A DNA stretch of 64,000 nt from Leptospira paudalimensis (GTDB lineage: Bacteria; Spirochaetota; Leptospiria; Leptospirales; Leptospiraceae). Numbering within the stretch: the stretch's first letter is position 1; every line of letters starts with the position of its first letter. The stretch lies in the NCBI RefSeq assembly GCF_026151345.1, contig NZ_JAMQPR010000001.1:1532231-1596230 (forward strand), written 5' to 3'. This document shows positions 57,401-64,000 of this stretch, one piece after another. The notes under the pieces were generated by a model that was not told the origin of the DNA, did not search any database, and saw nothing but the letters and a program-made list of their open reading frames with translations. The position numbers and the translations under genes were made by a program.

Positions 57401-57640
57401 GCAAGGAAAGTGGCTGATATCAAAACCGCCATTGATTTTGGGGAAAGGGTAAGACTTCGTGATCCCAATCATGTCAAAAACTTGATCAATTTGGGACAAA
57501 CCTACTTAGCAGATAAAAATTATTTGAGAGCTGAAAATATTCTCAGTTCCGCTCTCGAACTGGACCCAGAAAATCCAAGTTTGGTTCGGCTCATCGAACA
57601 CATTCGGAAAAAACAATTAAAACAAGAAGAAACCCATTAG
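54473..57640 (+). CDS. Membrane SpoIIE-type phosphatase with HAMP and TPR
   Basis: The 1055-residue sensor protein has about seven membrane segments in residues 10-270, an extracytoplasmic part up to about 515, and another membrane segment. A HAMP domain follows near 540-595 (RPVEQIIEGLTEVNSGNLEY), then a coiled coil and a SpoIIE/PP2C phosphatase domain near 640-885 (DAMGKSMQGAGGALVLGSVF, then GALTDDLSML). TPRs at 905-1045 end the chain. It probably senses an envelope signal and dephosphorylates an anti-sigma antagonist. It leads an operon with the GNAT-like gene and clpS-clpA. Confidence 0.88.
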   Translation: MLGFSSMDSWGNIAFDFYTFGSLVGVIFTFYNAQLFLTVKEKSEATYNLGMGTLWLGLFHFGYLINFSFMGPASAYMRWFVIIGAMAGSVYLTGFFLSYPEIYFPRLKKSIFWILSSVVVLVTAFFVYISLSAGRLFFFSGHYWDFPVPIFYKAYAVIVLVFFVSFTIVAILQLFKMPKESKFTLISILISFVLITMIPGFLNVLSRDGAIGRGLYQTITDLVLVVGLFVANVVYINNTKDKTTILSRIIGISLASFLLILQLVAYSVIQQTESNYDLVHTARAKNYIAGLETDQVPSFHYSYDIQNRSFITHKGLEETNVEPKGYEAEFYNVWALEMTLSFEKNENWKAKVNELLLQLPETSNGYSNEIKRLLKEDRITSPKELISEIESEKRKILYTRNKLREIPVSNFTEKASGLVKNEEGALSGFYAEARKILSSNRSEELKFETLDQMFSPMPNHGERNYRGQVKFETKNPKFSFYVSYLIVDKKNEIVHEVGYPYTDYRSFQHEVTLPWIIGLLALAVLVIFGYRLFFLIALIRPVEQIIEGLTEVNSGNLEYRLTVHVEDDIGFMARSFNRMVRSIQAARKKLQQYAEQLEEKVQERTKELENTLKEVQSLKHQQDGDYFLTSLLLQPFHTNHAKHQNVRVDFLLEQKKKFTFKQYEKEIGGDLNIANQIVLNNRSYTVFLNADAMGKSMQGAGGALVLGSVFESIITRTQLLSEARNTYPERWIKNTFLELHKIFEGFDGSMLVSLVLGVIDNETGLLYFINAEHPWIVLYRDGIASFIENELMFRKLGTSGVQGNLYIKTFQLEAGDILIAGSDGRDDLLISHTEDGKRVINEDEKLFLKMVEAGKGELDLIYDEMAKFGALTDDLSMLRVSFIEEKERYKIEKDKLREIQSLLAKAKEASDSSDLQEAVTYLEKAHSLEENIPEIKKKFIQLYLKLKDYGNAKKMAKDYSLLRPMDTEIMYITAFCARKVADIKTAIDFGERVRLRDPNHVKNLINLGQTYLADKNYLRAENILSSALELDPENPSLVRLIEHIRKKQLKQEETH

Positions 57641-57655
57641 AGTCTAAACATTTGA

Positions 57656-58819
57656 GTGGATGAACCAATTAAGATAGAGATTTCCCATAGTTTTTTTGAA
57701 TTCAACAAGGAAGAGTGGAACAAACTCGTTCCTTCTGATTCTGTCTTCCAGGAATTTGAATTTTTGTCAGGTTTGGAAGAAACAGGCAACATTGGGAAAT
57801 CGGATTGGAGACCCGTCATTGTTTCCGCCAGGTCAGAAGCAAAACTTTTAGGGCTCATTCCCAGTTATTTGCGGAAAGACTCCTATGGGGAATATATCTT
57901 TGATTTCCAATGGGCCAATGCATTCCACAGGGCAGGCATTCCCTATTATCCAAAACTCACAGTTGCTGTTCCCTTTACACCTGTGACTGGATATCGGATT
58001 TTGTTCCACCCAGAACTGACGGATGGAGAAAAAGCTTCGTTAGGTCAAAAGCTTTTAATGGCTTTAAAAGAGTTTGGAGAACGAGAAGGAGTTTCTTCGA
58101 TTCACATTTTATTTTGTAAGGACGAAGAACAAATCCTTTCTCAGAAATCTGGGTTTCACCCTCGTTTGTCCCACCAATACCACTGGTTCAATCGAGGGTT
58201 TTCTAATTTTGAAGAATTTTTATCTACCTTGGTTAAGGAGAGGCGTAAGTCCATTCGCAGTGAACGTAAAAAAATTTCAGAAACAGGGCTACAAATCAAA
58301 ACACTTACTGGGGATCTCATTCAGGAAGAACATGCAAATCTCTTTTATGAATTTTATAAGGACACTCACAGTAAAAAATGGGGACAAGCTTACTTAAACC
58401 GAATGTTCTTTTTAAAGATGGTGGAAACCTTCCGCCATAGATTACTCCTTGTTCTTGCTTCTAAACCCAATGGAGATCCTGTAGGTGGGACTTGGAATTT
58501 ATACCGAGATGGATTTTTATATGGAAGGTATTGGGGTGCATTGGAACACATACCCAATTTACATTTTGAATGTTGTTATTACCAATTGATAGATTATGCA
58601 ATTGAACATAAAATGGAAAGAGTAGAAGCAGGGGCACAAGGGGAACATAAATTCCTGAGAGGGTATGAGACAGTTCCCATGTTCAGTTCTCATTTTATAT
58701 ACAATGAACAAGGTAGAAGTGCTATAGAATCCTATTTAGAAAAAGAGATCAAAATGGAAAGGGAAAATATTGAAGCATACAATGCACATTCACCTATCAA
58801 AGCTCTGAGGGAGGGGTAA
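57656..58819 (+). CDS. GNAT-like protein of the DUF482 family
   Basis: The 387-residue protein has PSDSVFQEFEFLSGLEETGN near its N-terminus and PKLTVAVPFTPVTGYRIL, both typical of the DUF482 family that is annotated as GNAT-like, and in the second half GGTWNLYRDGFLYGRYWGAL and FECCYYQLIDYAIEHKMERV. The start is GTG at 57656, 15 bp after the phosphatase stop. Its stop overlaps the clpS start by 1 bp. The biochemical role is unknown. Confidence 0.8.
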   Translation: MDEPIKIEISHSFFEFNKEEWNKLVPSDSVFQEFEFLSGLEETGNIGKSDWRPVIVSARSEAKLLGLIPSYLRKDSYGEYIFDFQWANAFHRAGIPYYPKLTVAVPFTPVTGYRILFHPELTDGEKASLGQKLLMALKEFGEREGVSSIHILFCKDEEQILSQKSGFHPRLSHQYHWFNRGFSNFEEFLSTLVKERRKSIRSERKKISETGLQIKTLTGDLIQEEHANLFYEFYKDTHSKKWGQAYLNRMFFLKMVETFRHRLLLVLASKPNGDPVGGTWNLYRDGFLYGRYWGALEHIPNLHFECCYYQLIDYAIEHKMERVEAGAQGEHKFLRGYETVPMFSSHFIYNEQGRSAIESYLEKEIKMERENIEAYNAHSPIKALREG

Positions 58820-59154
58820 TGTCTGAAACGAAAAGAAAGTCATATACCGATTTTAATGTTGAATTATTAGAAAAAGAAAAACAGAAAAAACAATTAAAAA
58901 AACCAAATCGTTTTAAAGTGATTTTAATTAACGATGATTATACACCTCAAGAGTTTGTTGTTTATGTTTTAGCAGTAGTTTTTCGGAAATCAATGGAAGA
59001 GTCACGTCAAATTATGTGGAAGGCACATACAGAAGGTTCTGCTGTTTGTGGGGTGTATTCATTAGACATTGCACGCACAAAAGTAGAAGAAGTACATAAA
59101 TTAGCTGATGAGGCTGGTCACCCCTTACAATGCCAATTGGCAAAAGAGGAATAA
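58819..59154 (+). CDS. clpS: ATP-dependent Clp protease adaptor ClpS
   Basis: ClpS delivers N-end-rule substrates to ClpAP. The 111-residue protein has FKVILINDDYTPQEFVVYVL and MWKAHTEGSAVCGVYSLDIA, with the substrate-pocket residues present. It overlaps the GNAT-like gene by 1 bp and is followed directly by clpA, the usual partner. Confidence 0.95.
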   Translation: MSETKRKSYTDFNVELLEKEKQKKQLKKPNRFKVILINDDYTPQEFVVYVLAVVFRKSMEESRQIMWKAHTEGSAVCGVYSLDIARTKVEEVHKLADEAGHPLQCQLAKEE

Positions 59155-59156
59155 AT

Positions 59157-61430
59157 ATGAATTTTTCAACAGATTTAGAAAAAACTTTAGAACTTGCGCA
59201 GAAAGAAGCGACAAAGTACCATCATGAATTTGTAACGTTGGAACATTTGTTATATGGACTAACCTTTAACGAAAAAACAAAAGATGTCCTTGTAAATGTG
59301 GGATGTGATTTGGATTTACTTCGGAAGGAGTTACTTGCATACTTTGAAGAGGATTTATCTTCTATCTCTGTTCCAAATTTAAAAATCCAACCAAAATACA
59401 CTGTTGGAGTTCAGTTTGTCATCCAATTCGCTGCCTTTCATGTCCAAAATTCTGGTAAGGAAGAAGTGGATGGAAATAATGTTTTGGTTGCTCTATTTCG
59501 GGAAGAAGATAGCCAAGCTTGTTATCTGTTAGCAAAACAAGATATCAAACGATTGGATGTGATCAAATACATCTCCCATGGTTTCAAAAAAGATATCGAT
59601 TCAAATGAACCCGATTTTACGTCCGATGAAGAATCCTTCGAAGAAGAAACGGAAGGTAAATCAAAACAGTCTGCTTTGGAAAAATTCTGTGTGAATTTGA
59701 CCGAAAAAGCAAAATCAGGAACTTTAGACCCTTGCATTGGAAGGGAAACTGAAATCCAAAGGACAATCCATATCCTTTCTAGACGAAGGAAAAATAACCC
59801 AATTTTTGTAGGAGAAGCTGGTGTTGGGAAAACATCGATTGTCGAAGGCCTTGCAGAAAGAGTCGTACAAGGAAAAGTTCCAAAAAGTTTGTTAGGATTG
59901 GAAATTTATTCTTTGGATATGGGACTGGTTATGGCAGGAACCAAATTCCGAGGAGAGTTTGAAGAACGTTTAAAGGCAATTTTACAAGAGTTAGTGGGAA
60001 AGCCTGAGAAGGTCATTTTTATCGATGAAATCCATACCATTGTCGGTGCAGGAGCAGTGTCTGGTGGGAGTCTTGATGCTTCCAATCTGATGAAACCAGC
60101 CCTTGCCAATGGTGAACTTAAGTGTATAGGAACCACCACTTTTAAAGAATACAAATCTATATTTGAAAAGGACCATGCATTATCGCGAAGGTTTCAAAAA
60201 ATTGAAGTAGTGGAACCTTCCAGAGAAGACGCCATACAGATATTAAATGGTCTTAAAGCAAAATATGAATCCTTTCATGGTGTCCATTACAGCCAAAAAG
60301 CCATCGAAGCATGTGTGGATTTGTCTACCTTACACTTACGTGATCGTTTTTTGCCAGACAAAGCCATTGACCTTTTGGATGAAGCAGGAGCCTTTGTAAA
60401 GTTACGTGACGAAAACAAAGAGAAAACAAAAAAGACTGTTGGTGTCTTTGAAATCGAATCCTTGGTTGCTAAAATCGCGAAGATCCCGGAAAAAACAGTA
60501 AAGGCTGATGATAAAAAGAAATTAGAATCTTTGGATGCCGAAATCAAAACCATTGTTTTTGGGCAAGACCATGCCATCGATCAAATTGTAGATGCCATTC
60601 ACTATTCACGTTCAGGACTTGGGGATGAAGGAAAACCAATTGGCAGTTTTTTATTTGTAGGTCCTACTGGAGTTGGGAAAACGGAAGTTGCAAAAACTCT
60701 GGCAGATAAAATGGGAATTCAATTTCTCCGTTTTGATATGAGTGAGTATATGGAAAAACATTCTGTATCACGACTCATTGGTAGTCCTCCGGGTTATGTA
60801 GGTTATGACCAAGGGGGGCAACTCACAGATGCGATTGCGAAAACTCCACACTGTGTGCTTCTTTTTGATGAAATTGAAAAAGCCCATGAAGATATTTACA
60901 ACATCCTTTTACAAGTGATGGACCATGCTACTTTAACAGATAGCACAGGGAAAAAGGCAGATTTCAAAAACGTAATCCTAATTTTGACAACAAATACCGG
61001 TGCCCAGGAAAGTTCTAAACCTCTTCTTGGTTTTGATTCGGATCGTTATGACGATCGATCTTTGAAAGCAATCGAAAGGACATTTACTCCTGAATTTCGT
61101 AACCGTTTAACAGCTGTCATTGAATTCAATTCCTTATCCATTTCAATTGTAGAACTAGTTGTCAAACGCATGTTCCAAACCTTACAAAACAAGGCAAAAG
61201 AGAAGGGAATCCAATTGGATATTACAGAGAAAGCCGTGAGGTATTTAGCAGAAACTGGGTATGATAGGGCAATGGGAGCAAGACCCATCCAAAGGATCAT
61301 CAATTCAGAAATAGGAAAACCATTATCGAAAAAACTACTTTTTCATAAAGACAAGGTGAAGGCATTTTTGGTGGACTTACAAGAGAAACGTGGAAAACCA
61401 AATTTGGAGATAGTAGAAGTAGAATCTTAA
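59157..61430 (+). CDS. clpA: ATP-dependent Clp protease ATPase subunit ClpA
   Basis: ClpA unfolds substrates for ClpP. The start is set at ATG 59157, behind AGAGGA, nine codons inside the longer frame, where it fits the family (MNFSTDLEKTLELAQKEATK). The 757-residue protein has the N domain, first AAA+ module (GEAGVGKTS, VIFIDEIHTIVG) and second module (GPTGVGKTEVAKTL, LLFDEIEKAH). The start is 2 bp after the clpS stop. A long terminator follows. Confidence 0.95.
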   Translation: MNFSTDLEKTLELAQKEATKYHHEFVTLEHLLYGLTFNEKTKDVLVNVGCDLDLLRKELLAYFEEDLSSISVPNLKIQPKYTVGVQFVIQFAAFHVQNSGKEEVDGNNVLVALFREEDSQACYLLAKQDIKRLDVIKYISHGFKKDIDSNEPDFTSDEESFEEETEGKSKQSALEKFCVNLTEKAKSGTLDPCIGRETEIQRTIHILSRRRKNNPIFVGEAGVGKTSIVEGLAERVVQGKVPKSLLGLEIYSLDMGLVMAGTKFRGEFEERLKAILQELVGKPEKVIFIDEIHTIVGAGAVSGGSLDASNLMKPALANGELKCIGTTTFKEYKSIFEKDHALSRRFQKIEVVEPSREDAIQILNGLKAKYESFHGVHYSQKAIEACVDLSTLHLRDRFLPDKAIDLLDEAGAFVKLRDENKEKTKKTVGVFEIESLVAKIAKIPEKTVKADDKKKLESLDAEIKTIVFGQDHAIDQIVDAIHYSRSGLGDEGKPIGSFLFVGPTGVGKTEVAKTLADKMGIQFLRFDMSEYMEKHSVSRLIGSPPGYVGYDQGGQLTDAIAKTPHCVLLFDEIEKAHEDIYNILLQVMDHATLTDSTGKKADFKNVILILTTNTGAQESSKPLLGFDSDRYDDRSLKAIERTFTPEFRNRLTAVIEFNSLSISIVELVVKRMFQTLQNKAKEKGIQLDITEKAVRYLAETGYDRAMGARPIQRIINSEIGKPLSKKLLFHKDKVKAFLVDLQEKRGKPNLEIVEVES

Positions 61431-61442
61431 TGGTTGTATACT

Positions 61443-61513
61443 AGAGGATGGTATTTTCAGTTTCCCTTTGAATGATTCTAGTGGGAATGTAAAAATACCT
61501 CATCCTCTTTTTT
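61443..61513 (+). terminator. Long extended hairpin terminator after clpA
   Basis: AGAGGATG-GTATTTT pairs with AAAATAC-CT-CATCCTCT around a loop that itself pairs TTCCC with GGGAA, and TTTTT follows. It is 12 bp past the clpA stop and also covers the end of the opposite gene, so it probably serves both directions. Confidence 0.85.
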
Positions 61514-62029
61514 AAAACTTAAATACCCGAATAAAAAGGCAAAAAACAGTGAACCTAGGAAAAGGTAAAAAGTGATTTGAGTTGTCACTTCACTTGCATT
61601 GACAAAGTCATAATACGTTCTTTTGGGCTCTAAATATCCCCAAATCACGATGATCGCTGATACCATCTCAGTTGCAAAAAACCAAATCCTTGTCCAAGAA
61701 GACTTCCAAAAACCTAAAAAGAAAAAATTAAGTAAACTGATTAAGATAAATATGGAGTTGAGTTTGGGACTTAATGAGATGGATTCTTTACTTTCAAAAA
61801 AAGTAATCTCATAACGGAACCAAGGCAAAACCGCAAACAAAAGTTGGAGGAATAAAAAAATAAAAAATATTTTATCATAGAATAGTTTTGTTTTCCAATA
61901 ACTATATAATGACAATGTAATCCTTTTTCCTAAATACCACCAAACTTTGAGTAAATCTGGTATTAGTTTGATTGTTTCTTTCAGGAAAATTAAGAATTCG
62001 GAAATTAAATTTAAAATTGAATTTGTCAT
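61478..62029 (-). CDS. Hypothetical membrane protein
   Basis: The 183-residue protein has four predicted membrane segments (about residues 54-72, 87-108, 115-133 and 150-170) after an amphipathic N-terminus. No family is recognised. Its start overlaps the end of the RidA gene by 4 bp, so they are cotranscribed. Confidence 0.65.
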   Translation of the reverse strand: MTNSILNLISEFLIFLKETIKLIPDLLKVWWYLGKRITLSLYSYWKTKLFYDKIFFIFLFLQLLFAVLPWFRYEITFFESKESISLSPKLNSIFILISLLNFFFLGFWKSSWTRIWFFATEMVSAIIVIWGYLEPKRTYYDFVNASEVTTQITFYLFLGSLFFAFLFGYLSFKKEDEVFLHSH

Positions 62030-62490
62030 TCCACTTCAACTGTCATCTCTAATTCTACACTTGCATTGAGAGGTAAAGAAATCACACCGATGGCAAATCT
62101 CGCATGTTTTCCTTTTTCGCCAAAAATTTGACCTACAAGTTCGGAAGCACCATTGGCAACTAAGTGTTGTTCAGTGAAGTTTTCGTCACTTGCAACATAA
62201 ACTCCAAGTTTAACAATTGATTTGATTTGGTCTAGAGAGCTTATCTGCAATAACAAAGCCGAAAGTGCGTTGAGTAAACACTGTTTGGCTTCTTCTTTTG
62301 CTTCTTCTAACGTGAGATCCTTTCCAACTTTTCCCATTTTTCGTAACTTCCCGGAAACTAGGGGGAGTTGGCCTGAGGTAAACACCAAATTTCCTGAATG
62401 TTTAGAAGGAATATAGGCAGCAAGTGCTGCAGGAACAGGAGGGATTTGGATCCCAAGTGCATTCAAATGATCCGTAATAGCCATTGCCAT
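62026..62490 (-). CDS. RidA/YjgF-family protein
   Basis: RidA proteins hydrolyse reactive enamine and imine intermediates. The 154-residue protein has LVFTSGQLPLVSGKL, the segment KSIVKLGVYVASDENF, and ARFAIGVISLPLNASVELEM, whose Arg fits the active-site Arg of the deaminase subfamily. The length is slightly over the typical 130. It overlaps the start of the next gene by 4 bp. Confidence 0.9.
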   Translation of the reverse strand: MAMAITDHLNALGIQIPPVPAALAAYIPSKHSGNLVFTSGQLPLVSGKLRKMGKVGKDLTLEEAKEEAKQCLLNALSALLLQISSLDQIKSIVKLGVYVASDENFTEQHLVANGASELVGQIFGEKGKHARFAIGVISLPLNASVELEMTVEVE

Positions 62491-62558
62491 CCAAACTATG
62501 GTTCCTATGCCTATGAGACAAAATTTTTTTTACCGAATGTAAAAATTCTAAATTCGAA

Positions 62559-62587
62559 TTGACAATTGGCAGTCAAAGATATAGAGT
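62559..62587 (+). promoter_or_regulatory. Promoter of the hsp20 pair
   Basis: TTGACA (62559-62564) is followed after 17 bp by TAGAGT (62582-62587). The first CIRCE element covers the spacer and -10 region, so HrcA bound there would block RNA polymerase. Confidence 0.6.
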
Positions 62588-62592
62588 GCTAA
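62566..62592 (+). promoter_or_regulatory. CIRCE element 1 (HrcA operator)
   Basis: TTGGCAGTC-N9-GAGTGCTAA against the consensus TTAGCACTC-N9-GAGTGCTAA: the right arm is perfect, the left has 7 of 9, and the spacer is exactly 9 bp. It overlaps the promoter. Confidence 0.8.
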
Positions 62593-62597
62593 TTGAA

Positions 62598-62624
62598 GTA
62601 GCAGACTACGAATAAGAGTGCTAA
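62598..62624 (+). promoter_or_regulatory. CIRCE element 2, degenerate left arm
   Basis: GTAGCAGAC-N9-GAGTGCTAA: the right arm is perfect, the left arm has 6 of 9 bases, and the 9-bp spacer is kept. It starts 6 bp after element 1 and ends just before the AAGGAG ribosome site (62625-62630), so it may also act on the leader. Confidence 0.65.
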
Positions 62625-62637
62625 AAGGAGATTTTGC

Positions 62638-63081
62638 ATGTTATTTCGAATTCTAGACCCACAAACAAAAACTAACCAGTTTTGGAGAGACTTTGATCGT
62701 TTGAACGATGAGTTGACTCGTTCTATTTTGAATGATCAATTCGGAAGTTCTTCGCATTTTCCTCCTGTGAATGTGTACACAAAAGAGGATGAGGCACTAG
62801 TCACTTGCCTTTTGCCTGGTATGGACACAGACCAAATTGAAATCAATGTTAAAGACAATATGCTTTCCATCCATGGAAAGAAAAAACCTGAAGATTTAGC
62901 GGAAGGAACAGAAGTTCATCGCAGGGAAATTTTCCATGGTGAATTCCATAGAACTCTTGAACTTCCATTCCGAGTGAACCAAGACCTAGTTTCTGCAAAA
63001 TACGTAAACGGTGTCTTAAACATCCACTTACCAAGAAGAGAAGAAGACAAACCGAAAAAAGTATCCATCAACATCGGATAA
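62638..63081 (+). CDS. Hsp20-family small heat-shock protein (first of pair)
   Basis: This ATP-independent chaperone is 147 residues. The alpha-crystallin domain spans about residues 40-135, with VNVYTKEDEALVTCLLPGMD, NGVLNIHLPR (the GVL motif) and a C-terminal IxI (SINIG). The start is set by AAAGGAG 7-8 bp upstream. It is controlled by the two CIRCE elements and is followed after 17 bp by a second hsp20. Leptospira carry such a pair, often called hsp15 and hsp20. Confidence 0.93.
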   Translation: MLFRILDPQTKTNQFWRDFDRLNDELTRSILNDQFGSSSHFPPVNVYTKEDEALVTCLLPGMDTDQIEINVKDNMLSIHGKKKPEDLAEGTEVHRREIFHGEFHRTLELPFRVNQDLVSAKYVNGVLNIHLPRREEDKPKKVSINIG

Positions 63082-63098
63082 AAGAAGGAGAAAACGAT

Positions 63099-63500
63099 AT
63101 GAATACACTGACTACAGAAAATAAACAAACGTTAGATGAAAAGGCTGGAGTGAAAGATGTTCAACCACAAGTAAGGGTTTACTCTCCGAATGTAGATGTT
63201 TATGAAACTGAAAACACAATTTTATTCCGAGTGGAAATGCCTGGTGTTGATGAAACATCTGTTGAGATCACAATCGAAAAAGACCAACTCCAATTAGAAG
63301 GGAAATTCAAAATGGGAGCGGAAGAAAAAGGTCAGGTTCGACTTGCGGAATACAAAGAAGGTAACTATTTCCGAAAGTTTACCATTAGCAAAGCGATTGA
63401 TTCTGAAAAAGCGGTTGCAAAAATGAAAAACGGAATTTTGGAACTTTCCATTCCTAAAATTGAACCGAAAAAAACAAAAATTGAAATTCGAAATTCTTAA
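63099..63500 (+). CDS. Hsp20-family small heat-shock protein (second of pair)
   Basis: The 133-residue protein has an alpha-crystallin domain (SPNVDVYETENTILFRVEMP, then VEITIEKDQLQLEGKF), NGILELSIPK and a C-terminal IEI motif. It differs in length and sequence from the first, so the two may form mixed oligomers. An AAGAAGGAG site lies before the ATG. It is cotranscribed with the first and shares its CIRCE control. Confidence 0.92.
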   Translation: MNTLTTENKQTLDEKAGVKDVQPQVRVYSPNVDVYETENTILFRVEMPGVDETSVEITIEKDQLQLEGKFKMGAEEKGQVRLAEYKEGNYFRKFTISKAIDSEKAVAKMKNGILELSIPKIEPKKTKIEIRNS

Positions 63501-63576
63501 ATCAAAGAAAATCGAATTTTAAAAAAGATGGATTGAGTTTTTAACTCTAACGAAACATAGATGAACAAAAAATATA

Positions 63577-63612
63577 TACCCAACAGAACAATTGTTTTGT
63601 TGGGTTTTTTTT
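63577..63612 (+). terminator. Rho-independent terminator after the hsp20 pair
   Basis: ACCCAACAGAACAA and TTGTTTTGTTGGGT pair with an inner mismatch around ATTG region, followed by TTTTTTT. It reaches the stop of the convergent hisC and may be bidirectional. Confidence 0.85.
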
Positions 63613-64000
63613 AGACTAAGGCATTCAGGGATTGGAAAAGGATATCATTTTCTTCCTTTGTTCCAATTGTAATTCGAATGAAATCCTTACAAATTCCATA
63701 GGAAAAATACCGGATGAGGATATTTTTTTCCTTTAAAGAAAGGTATAACTGTTCAGGCGAAATCCCTGATTTTGGTTTGCAGAAGAGAAAATTAGTAGAA
63801 GAATCTGGGATGGTAAATCCCAGGGATTCCAAATTGGTCTTCAGGCGAGAACGTTCTGAAATAACAAGTTTTCGTTTCTCTAAGAAATATTCTTTGTCCT
63901 TATAAGAAGTTTCTGCAATCATTTGGTCAATGATTCCAACATTATAAGAATCTTTGAGTTTTCGTATCCATGAAATGGTTTCAAGTGAACCTACAATGTA
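63611..64000 (-). CDS. hisC: Histidinol-phosphate aminotransferase-like C-terminus (5' end outside)
   Basis: The frame is open from base 64000 to a stop at 63611, 129 residues. It reads as the small domain of a HisC-type PLP aminotransferase: SLETISWIRKLKDSYNV, LKTNLESLGFTIPDSSTNFL, ILIRYFSYGICKDFIRITIG, the last with the conserved Arg that binds the substrate carboxylate. The Lys that binds PLP is outside the window, so class is clear but the exact substrate is inferred. Confidence 0.8.
   Translation of the reverse strand, partial: YIVGSLETISWIRKLKDSYNVGIIDQMIAETSYKDKEYFLEKRKLVISERSRLKTNLESLGFTIPDSSTNFLFCKPKSGISPEQLYLSLKEKNILIRYFSYGICKDFIRITIGTKEENDILFQSLNALV

Noticed and set aside
1..64000. 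tRNA, rRNA, CRISPR arrays, riboswitches and prophage structural genes
   Set aside because: None was seen on reading both strands; this is by eye and small RNAs could be missed.

Overview
The window looks like a Leptospira chromosome, probably from the saprophytic side of the genus. It is AT-rich, carries many short lipoproteins with spirochete-style lipoboxes, and has a spirochetal FlaB flagellin, LpxC (so the cell makes lipid A), an Mla/Mce lipid transport operon, a ClpS-ClpA pair and an Hsp20 pair behind CIRCE operators. The assignment rests on gene content and protein style read by eye, not on a database match.

Left part, about 1-19.8 kb, is accessory DNA. A type I restriction-modification locus runs on the minus strand in the order hsdM, hsdS, then four inserted genes, then hsdR, which leaves the window at base 1. 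The inserted genes encode a small protein with an RX4H motif, a PIN-GNAT-PUA-like fusion, an ASCH-domain protein and a GIY-YIG/DUF4357 protein. A 79-bp decayed copy of the hsdS 3' end lies just beyond the first inserted gene, which is direct evidence of insertion or rearrangement. Then follow a lipoprotein pair, several orphan hypothetical genes, a decaying IS1595/ISXO2-type element with an HNH passenger gene and a second broken transposase copy, and a group of small lipoproteins including a TRL-like one.

Right part, about 19.8-64 kb, is dense housekeeping sequence: hydrolase, DUF1499, FAD oxidoreductase, APC permease, REC-EAL response regulator, RRM protein, PepN, acyl-CoA synthetase, TPR and YopX-like proteins, orphan ParA, cyclic-nucleotide-gated K+ channel, YbaB/EbfC, OmpA-like lipoprotein, FlaB, cobalamin adenosyltransferase, POT peptide transporter, PTS enzyme I, LpxC, the MlaE-F-D operon with a large repeat-rich exported protein in front, D-Ala-D-Ala ligase, a sodium/solute symporter, XseA/XseB, AI-2E-type transporter, DedA protein, a large membrane SpoIIE-type phosphatase with TPRs, a GNAT-like protein, ClpS-ClpA, RidA, two Hsp20 proteins, and the 3' part of hisC at the right edge.

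Likely operons: hsdM to hsdR; the 48.2-44.4 kb Mla unit; 53.7-49.2 kb (lipoprotein, AI-2E transporter, xseA, xseB, symporter); 54.5-61.4 kb (phosphatase, GNAT-like, clpS, clpA); and hsp20-hsp20 under a promoter overlapped by two tandem CIRCE elements. No tRNA, rRNA, CRISPR array or phage structural gene was recognised.
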